Shown here in pieces: positions 31,491 to 36,030 of a stretch of DNA of 36,030 bases. Under the pieces are notes generated by a model. The model worked only from the letters and a program-made list of their open reading frames with translations. It was not told where the DNA came from and did no database searches. Numbering within the stretch: position 1 is the first letter of the stretch; each line of letters opens with the position of its first letter. Source of the DNA: Candidatus Stahliibacteriota bacterium (GTDB lineage: Bacteria; Hydrothermota; Tepidihabitantia; B3-TA06); contig DAOVCF010000001.1 of NCBI GenBank assembly GCA_030670165.1, positions 1 to 36,030 on the forward strand. Reading direction: 5' to 3'. A program made the position numbers and the translations under genes.

Positions 31491-32585
31491 CTACCCTTTC
31501 TTTCCAGGCTTGCGAGAGTACCTACGAATATAGGCCTCGGTCTTGTGGCGGGCCACGTAGTCCGGGTACTGGATAGGCGGCGACTTGAAGAAGTAGCTTG
31601 ACGGAGCGGTAATAGCACCCTTTAGGCCGTGATTTAAAGCCAGCTTGGCGCACCGGATCGCATCTATCATCACCCCGGCAGAGTTGGGTGAGTCCCAAAC
31701 CTCCAGCTTGAGTTCGAGATTTAAGGGCACGTCACCAAAGGTCTGGCCTTCCATGCGTATGTGACACCACTTTCTGTCTTTGAGCCAGGGCACGTAATCC
31801 GATGGCCCCACGTGAACGTTCTCAGCCCCAATGTCGTAAGGCAGCATTGAGGTCACGGCACGGGTCTTTGAGATCTTTTTGGACTCAAGGCGTTCACGTT
31901 CGAGCATATTGAGAAAATCGGTGTTGCCGCCCACGTTGAGCTGGCTGGTACGTAAAAGTTTTACCCCTCGCTCGTGAAACAGGGTGGTAAGGACACGGTG
32001 AACGATTGTGGCACCCACCTGTGACTTGACATCGTCGCCAAGGACTGGCAGACCCTTTGAGCGGAACCTTCTGGGCCAATAGCCGCCCGAGGCGATAAAA
32101 ACAGGAATCCCGTTCACGAATGCACAGCCTGCATCAAGCGCCTGCTCAACGTACCACTTGGTTGCCTCCTCTGATCCTACGGGAAGGAAGTTGACTACCA
32201 CATCGGTCCTGGTCTCTTTTAAGAGTCGGGGGATGTCCACAGTGTTGCCAGGCGCCTTGGTGATAATCTGTGAAAGATACTTCCCCAGACCATCGTGGAC
32301 CATACCTCTCACTACCCTGACACCCGACTTGGGAACCTTGCAAAACACCTGGGTATTGTTCGGATAGGTATATATCGCCTGCGATAAATCCTTGCCGACC
32401 TTGCGCTTGTCTATGTCTATAGCAAGTGAAAATTCAATGTCCGAAACATGGTAGCCCCCCAGGTTCACGTGCATGAGGCCCGGGATTATCTCACCTTCCT
32501 TCGCGTTGCGGTAGTAATGAACCCCCTGCACCAGTGAACTCGCACAGTTGCCCACCCCGATGATCGCAACCCGAATCTTACTCAT
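31491..32585 (-). CDS. ino1: myo-Inositol-1-phosphate synthase
   Basis: The ATG at 32585 is chosen because AAAGGAG lies upstream; five more codons are possible. The product has 364 residues, the size of mycobacterial and archaeal Ino1. The NAD-binding motif is GVGNCASSLVQG, and the core holds LGDDVKSQVGATIVHR, LNVGGNTDFLNM and SYFFKSPP. The enzyme converts glucose-6-phosphate to inositol-1-phosphate. It lies next to a fused nucleotidyltransferase/CDP-alcohol phosphotransferase gene on the same strand, which matches the di-myo-inositol-phosphate pathway (MIPS beside IPCT/DIPPS, as in Thermotoga and Archaeoglobus). It has its own promoter. Confidence 0.93.
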   Translation of the reverse strand: MSKIRVAIIGVGNCASSLVQGVHYYRNAKEGEIIPGLMHVNLGGYHVSDIEFSLAIDIDKRKVGKDLSQAIYTYPNNTQVFCKVPKSGVRVVRGMVHDGLGKYLSQIITKAPGNTVDIPRLLKETRTDVVVNFLPVGSEEATKWYVEQALDAGCAFVNGIPVFIASGGYWPRRFRSKGLPVLGDDVKSQVGATIVHRVLTTLFHERGVKLLRTSQLNVGGNTDFLNMLERERLESKKISKTRAVTSMLPYDIGAENVHVGPSDYVPWLKDRKWCHIRMEGQTFGDVPLNLELKLEVWDSPNSAGVMIDAIRCAKLALNHGLKGAITAPSSYFFKSPPIQYPDYVARHKTEAYIRRYSRKPGKKG

Positions 32586-32618
32586 TGCCACTCCTTTCAA
32601 TTATGACTAGAGAATGTA

Positions 32619-32646
32619 AGTTTATAAATTAGCGCGCCTATGTCAA
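32619..32646 (-). promoter_or_regulatory. Promoter of the inositol-phosphate synthase gene
   Basis: TTGACA (32646-32641), 16-bp spacer, TAAACT (32624-32619). The leader of about 27 nt contains AAAGGAG. Confidence 0.75.
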
Positions 32647-32703
32647 GGCCAGCTGGAGTACTCCAGAGAGAACACCAGCAATCAGTTATCCAAGCCTGAA
32701 GCA

Positions 32704-34086
32704 TCACCTTCTCCTGCCACGAACGAGAATCCAAAACACCGCCAGATGTGAGATTAACCCTACACCCAGCATCGCAAAGAAGGGCTGACCAACAACGGCC
32801 CCGAGGAAGATGACAAAGAGTCGGAGGTCCCTCTTGGCAAGCCTTGGCAGAAACCGGCTAGGGGATGGTTTCTGAAACCGAAGCTGGTACTCCTTCTTAG
32901 AATAGCTTGCCAATAGGAAGCCGGATAGTGCGCCGATCCCGGCCAACCATACCCAGAACTCGGGATGAGTAAGCCAGAATCCATAGGTGACGCCTGCTGC
33001 AATGGAAAGATCGGCATACCGGTCGAGGATCGTATCAAAAAAAGCCCCGAAGCGGCTACCGAGAGCTTTAAGTCGAGCGATCTCACCGTCGCAGCCGTCG
33101 ATTATCGAGGAGACCTGAATCAAGACCCCGGCAAATAGCACCGGAAGATAACCTTGGCGCGTAAAGAGCCAGGCTCCCAGGAGGGCGATAGCGAAGGAGA
33201 CGACGGTAATGGTGTTTGGGGTAACCGGGGTGTGAGCGAGTAACCGCGAGAGGCGGATTGAAAGAGGGCGGTTGAGATAGCGGGCGATGAAGCCGTCCTC
33301 ACTTGGTTTGTCAACTTGCTCCGCAAGGCGACGTTTCGCCTCCCTTAAACTCCGGGGGGTATCAACGTCGAGCCAAAAGCGCTTGCCGATATCATACGTC
33401 CTCATGCGCCCCTCGGCGGCCAGCTCGGCGATCCCGTCGGAGAGTTCATACCTGCCCTTGGCTTGGACCCTGGCCAGCGGCGCAAAGATCGCAGGGGTAA
33501 GAAGAAAGATACCCGTATCTATCCCGTCGTATCTTGTTAAGTCCTTTCCTATAGCCCTGATGCGGCCCGATTGAGTGGAAACCTTGGTCGCACCTCGAAG
33601 ATCGAAGACCCGCTCGGTCCGCCTGTCTATCGCCAGAAAGCAGGAATCGTCCTCGGACCCCACACGCAAGAGTCCTGCAAGCAGCCCCGGCTCAAACAGA
33701 TGGTCGCCCATCACGAGCACAAACGGCTCGGTGAGTTTGCCGCGACAGGCAAGCAGTGAGGTTCCGTTTCCCTTTTCCCAGTCCGGGTTTTCGACCACCT
33801 CAATCCGAACCGATCTCTTTCTCGCCAGCCGCGTCAGAAAGGACCGCATCGGCTTGGGTTTGTAGCCGGTTACCACGATGAAGTCGGAGAGTCCTGCCAC
33901 CTTGCATGACAGGACTACGCGTTCCAGTAGCGGCAACCCGAGGACCCTGCGCATCGGTTTCAACTCATTCTTTCTCTCTCGTAGCCGACTTCCCCTACCG
34001 GCAGCGAGGATGACTACCTTCCTGACCGTAAGCCTTTGCCGGCTACCCCTGTTCTTGCCGCTTTCTATCACATCCGCAACCCACAT
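32704..34086 (-). CDS. Bifunctional inositol-1-phosphate cytidylyltransferase / di-myo-inositol-phosphate-phosphate synthase
   Basis: 460 residues with two domains. The N-terminal half is a sugar-nucleotidyltransferase fold: LAAGRGSRLRERK (residues about 29-41), MGDHLFEPG, then DVDTPRSLREAKRRL. The C-terminal half is a CDP-alcohol phosphotransferase with the full motif D330-x2-DG-x2-AR-x8-G-x3-D351-x3-D355 inside several membrane helices. This fusion is the IPCT/DIPPS enzyme of the DIPP osmolyte pathway; a phosphatidylinositol-type lipid product cannot be excluded. The start is uncertain: ATG at 34086 lacks a ribosome-binding site, GTG at 34071 would overlap the TGA of a short leader ORF (GTGA), and the domain proper begins near residue 23. 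Confidence 0.9.
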   Translation of the reverse strand: MWVADVIESGKNRGSRQRLTVRKVVILAAGRGSRLRERKNELKPMRRVLGLPLLERVVLSCKVAGLSDFIVVTGYKPKPMRSFLTRLARKRSVRIEVVENPDWEKGNGTSLLACRGKLTEPFVLVMGDHLFEPGLLAGLLRVGSEDDSCFLAIDRRTERVFDLRGATKVSTQSGRIRAIGKDLTRYDGIDTGIFLLTPAIFAPLARVQAKGRYELSDGIAELAAEGRMRTYDIGKRFWLDVDTPRSLREAKRRLAEQVDKPSEDGFIARYLNRPLSIRLSRLLAHTPVTPNTITVVSFAIALLGAWLFTRQGYLPVLFAGVLIQVSSIIDGCDGEIARLKALGSRFGAFFDTILDRYADLSIAAGVTYGFWLTHPEFWVWLAGIGALSGFLLASYSKKEYQLRFQKPSPSRFLPRLAKRDLRLFVIFLGAVVGQPFFAMLGVGLISHLAVFWILVRGRRR

Positions 34087-34115
34087 CTCGTGATTACAAA
34101 GGGAATCTTACCCAT
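34068..34115 (-). CDS. Short leader ORF overlapping the DIPP synthase start
   Basis: An AAGGAAG site lies 5 nt before an ATG at 34115. It opens a 15-codon frame (MGKIPFVITRCGLRM) ending in TGA at 34070-34068. It overlaps the main reading frame in another phase, and its stop overlaps an in-frame GTG of the main gene. It is the only good ribosome-binding site after the promoter at 34182-34209, so it may drive coupled translation of the synthase. A sequencing frameshift is an alternative. Confidence 0.4.
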   Translation of the reverse strand: MGKIPFVITRCGLRM

Positions 34116-34181
34116 CGCAACTTCCTTTCGTTGAGATCGAGATCTCTATAAAAAGGGGATCTGCCTGATGCTATCTAAAGC

Positions 34182-34209
34182 ATTCTATGCCACTGAGGGG
34201 GAATGTCAA
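34182..34209 (-). promoter_or_regulatory. Promoter of the DIPP synthase gene
   Basis: TTGACA (34209-34204), 16-bp spacer, TAGAAT (34187-34182). The predicted start is near 34175. Confidence 0.72.
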
Positions 34210-34356
34210 GGGCGAAGGTAAGTCCAAGAGGACCGTTCAATGCAAATTTACTCCGCAGGCGTCGTCCTCCGGTCAAATATCAAAATGCAAAATGGATGAG
34301 AGCAGGAGGACCGCGACAATGAATTTTGATTTTTGCAATGAACCCGTCTCCGGGTC
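34210..34356. other. Intergenic region between divergent promoters
   Basis: Part of the stretch 34116-34404. Between the divergent promoters it holds imperfect inverted repeats: GTCGTCCTCC near 34260 against GGAGGACCGCGAC near 34305-34318, and AT-rich ATCAAAATGCAAAAT against ATTTTGATTTTTGCAAT. No gene or T-run terminator was seen. Confidence 0.4.
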
Positions 34357-34383
34357 TTGACAAACCTTAGACATGGGTATACT
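34357..34383 (+). promoter_or_regulatory. Promoter of the two barrel-like envelope protein genes
   Basis: TTGACA (34357-34362), 15-bp spacer, TATACT (34378-34383). The leader of about 15 nt contains AAAGGAGG. Confidence 0.7.
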
Positions 34384-34404
34384 TTCTTGTGGAAAGGAGG
34401 ATTG

Positions 34405-35076
34405 ATGAAGCTGAATAAACGAATCGCGTCAATTCTTAGAATAAGTGCGTGTGTTACGGGTATTATATGTGTTGCGGGTGTTACGGGTGTTGTGTGTGTT
34501 ACGGGTACGGGCTGCGTGGCTCCGTTCTACGGCACGGCAAGGATAGAGCCGGGGTTTCATGTCAATGCCGGTGTTGGCGTAGGGCAGTTCATAGGTGGCT
34601 CTTACGAGGCAACGAGTCGTTATATCGGTCCCCGTGCTGATGTTGAGGTAGGATATGCATTCAGCCACTTTTTTAAGACCCACCTAAGGGCAGGTGGAGG
34701 CTGGGGATGGAGATCGGAAGAATACGTGGAAGGCGAAAGCCCTTCTCGTCCAGAGGCGACTCTTCTGGACGGAGCCATAGGAATCCAGGTCTCCTCCCCC
34801 CATCATTACCCCACTCCTGCCCTGCGCCTGGAGGTAGGACTGGGAGGAGTGAGCACGGATCTGATGTTCGGGATAGGGGAACCCGAATGGCTCACCCTGG
34901 GCACTCGCGTATACTTCTTCAAGGAAGAGCTGGCACAATTTTACCTGCCGGTTGCTCCGTTTATAGGGATACATCCTTTACCCCACCTTTCGATTTTTGC
35001 TTCGCCGGGGACGTTTGCCTTTTACGAAGACTACAAGCCGCTCTTCTCTGTAGGCGTAGGCTACAAACTTAAGTAG
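34405..35076 (+). CDS. Predicted outer-membrane beta-barrel lipoprotein
   Basis: The ATG at 34405 follows AAAGGAGG; 223 residues. The signal sequence is unusual: it carries repeats of (V/I)CV(T/A)G-type units from a TGTGTTACGGGT-like DNA repeat (34449-34510) and ends in a lipobox-like TGTGC. The mature part has alternating strands with Gly and aromatic residues (GVGVGQFIGGSYEATSRYIG, VGYAFSHFFKTHLRAGGGWG) and a C-terminal aromatic-ending strand (LFSVGVGYKLK), as in small outer-membrane barrels. I recognise no specific family. It is 14 nt upstream of a second barrel-like gene. Confidence 0.7.
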   Translation: MKLNKRIASILRISACVTGIICVAGVTGVVCVTGTGCVAPFYGTARIEPGFHVNAGVGVGQFIGGSYEATSRYIGPRADVEVGYAFSHFFKTHLRAGGGWGWRSEEYVEGESPSRPEATLLDGAIGIQVSSPHHYPTPALRLEVGLGGVSTDLMFGIGEPEWLTLGTRVYFFKEELAQFYLPVAPFIGIHPLPHLSIFASPGTFAFYEDYKPLFSVGVGYKLK

Positions 35077-35090
35077 AAAAGGAAGATAAA

Positions 35091-35720
35091 ATGAAGGTAG
35101 TTAATTGGATCGTTATACTTCTGCTTCCTACAGGACTCATAGCCTTCCTGCCACAGACCTTTCAAACCGCGGAGGTTGAAGGCGGCTCGACCTCGTTGAC
35201 CGCGAGCACTATGGGCGAATATTTCAACTACGGGTTTATGGGTTGGTACGTTGAGGGAACGGGGGTAAGATCACAAATATCGTGTCATTATACGTTCGGT
35301 AAGGCAGCTCCTCTAATTGTGTTCGGGTATGCCGGTATGTTAGTCAATCAAAGTGACTTAGGGTTGTTTGATTGGGGCGATGATCCAAAAATCTCATTCT
35401 GGCCTTCAGGCGGAATCGGAGTACAGGCGGAGTTAGTGGAAAAACCCTCCCTAGCGCTTCAGTTTTCAACCGAGTTCCCCACCTTGCTTTCTTTAACGTT
35501 TCTTGCCGGGATCAACTCACGCCAGATCAACCGCGAGATAGTAACCATCGGCATCAAGACCACTCCGGGCCCAGTAGATTTTCTGCCTATTATCCCTTCC
35601 TCGGTCTTTATAACAGTACACCCCACGCCAAGACTTCACATTCTTGCAGGGGGAACAACCCTTTGGATGGTAGGCGGAGAGGTGCACGCCGGAGTGGGTT
35701 ACACAATCTTAAATAAATGA
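35091..35720 (+). CDS. Predicted envelope beta-barrel protein
   Basis: 209 residues. AAAAGGAAG precedes the ATG, 14 nt after the previous stop, so cotranscription is likely. A Sec-type signal (WIVILLLPTGLIAFL) is followed by beta-type segments (YFNYGFMGWYVEG, FGKAAPLIVFGYAGML, GGIGVQAELVEKPSLALQF) and a terminal strand GEVHAGVGYTILNK. Like the preceding product it probably sits in the outer membrane. I do not recognise the family. Confidence 0.68.
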   Translation: MKVVNWIVILLLPTGLIAFLPQTFQTAEVEGGSTSLTASTMGEYFNYGFMGWYVEGTGVRSQISCHYTFGKAAPLIVFGYAGMLVNQSDLGLFDWGDDPKISFWPSGGIGVQAELVEKPSLALQFSTEFPTLLSLTFLAGINSRQINREIVTIGIKTTPGPVDFLPIIPSSVFITVHPTPRLHILAGGTTLWMVGGEVHAGVGYTILNK

Positions 35721-35732
35721 TGGGGGACAGGA

Positions 35733-35760
35733 TTGATTCTTGCTTCTATCCATGTAAGCT
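35733..35760 (+). promoter_or_regulatory. Promoter of yraN
   Basis: TTGATT (35733-35738), 16-bp spacer, TAAGCT (35755-35760). The predicted start at 35767 is the A of the yraN ATG. Confidence 0.55.
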
Positions 35761-35766
35761 TATTTG

Positions 35767-36030
35767 ATGGATAAACGCTCCCTCGGTCAAAAGGGTGAAG
35801 AGATAACCCAGCGATTCCTAAAAAAGCAAGGCTACCGCATCCTAGCCCGCAACTTCCACACCCGGTGGGGAGAGCTGGATATCGTGGCCCAGGACGGGGC
35901 AGAGGTTGTCTTTGTGGAGGTTAAAACCCGCACATCAAGCGACTTCGTACGGCCTGAAGAAGCGGTCAATTTCAAGAAACAAGATCATTTAAGAAAAGCG
36001 GCTGAAATCTGGCTTGCAAAGAACTACTCA
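35767..36030 (+). CDS. yraN: YraN/UPF0102-family protein, 3' end outside window
   Basis: 88 codons are present and open to the window edge. The family signature is clear: MDKRSLGQKGEEITQRFLKK, then GYRILARNFHTRWGELDIVAQDG and VVFVEVKTRTS, matching the restriction-endonuclease-like core with D and ExK (GELDI ... EVKTR). The family is structurally like Holliday-junction resolvases, but its function is not established. The ATG at 35767 sits at the predicted transcript start with no Shine-Dalgarno, so it is a leaderless candidate. Confidence 0.93.
   Translation, partial: MDKRSLGQKGEEITQRFLKKQGYRILARNFHTRWGELDIVAQDGAEVVFVEVKTRTSSDFVRPEEAVNFKKQDHLRKAAEIWLAKNYS

Noticed and set aside
1..36030. CRISPR arrays, tRNA/rRNA genes, transposases, integrases or prophage genes
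   Set aside because: None was found: no regularly spaced direct repeats, no cloverleaf or rRNA consensus and no such protein families in the genes read.

Overview
This window looks like chromosomal DNA from a Gram-negative-type (two-membrane), anaerobic or microaerophilic bacterium. The envelope inference rests on SurA-like periplasmic chaperones, many lipoproteins, predicted outer-membrane beta-barrels and a C-terminal domain of the FlgD/type IX sorting kind. The redox inference rests on a desulforedoxin, a ferritin-like diiron protein and an iron-sulfur APS reductase. An inositol-phosphate synthase next to a fused nucleotidyltransferase/CDP-alcohol phosphotransferase matches the di-myo-inositol-phosphate pathway of thermophiles. 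A poorly cultured candidate phylum of the WOR-3/Stahlbacteria kind would fit, but that is inference: no rRNA or other taxonomic marker gene is present. No tRNA, rRNA, CRISPR array, transposase or prophage was seen.

Layout. 1-3906 (-): three consecutive parvulin-type prolyl isomerase/chaperone genes. 4245-6928 (+): tldD-tldE. 7085-7773 (-): ferritin-like diiron protein and a 40-residue desulforedoxin. 7994-8937 (+): a methyltransferase and an FmdB-type zinc ribbon. 9011-14410 (-): operon of TPR lipoprotein, two tandem GT39-like membrane glycosyltransferases and a FAD oxidoreductase. 14607-15737 (+): surface lipoprotein with PPC-like repeats. 16067-19302: signalling-type cluster with a degenerate small GTPase, a lipoprotein, a stand-alone aspartokinase-like ACT pair and a PATAN/DUF4388 protein on +, and a roadblock/LC7 protein on -. 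19446-21263 (+): secreted FG-GAP/ASPIC protein. 21339-23684 (-): SppA fused to a beta-barrel-like domain. 23857-26472 (+): lipoprotein, cNMP-binding-domain protein and asnS. 26773-29097 (+): APS/PAPS reductase and two TauE/SafE permeases, one half-size. 29252-34086 (-): ctpA, tmk, inositol-phosphate synthase and the fused DIPP synthase. 34405-36030 (+): two barrel-like envelope proteins and the start of yraN.

The most striking signal is regulatory. I located 22 sigma-70-type promoters by eye. Seventeen whose spacing I counted base by base as 16 bp, three with 17 bp, one with 15 bp and one other 16-bp promoter without an obvious immediate gene make up the set (18 of 22 at 16 bp). In at least five genes the predicted transcription start falls on or within about 2 nt of the start codon with no Shine-Dalgarno sequence, which implies leaderless mRNAs. 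Other genes have a strong GGAGG-type site in a very short leader. A second recurring signal is a small family of hairpins (ATGCTCC...GGAGCAT) placed at the 3' ends of genes, twice sharing the last base of the stop codon.
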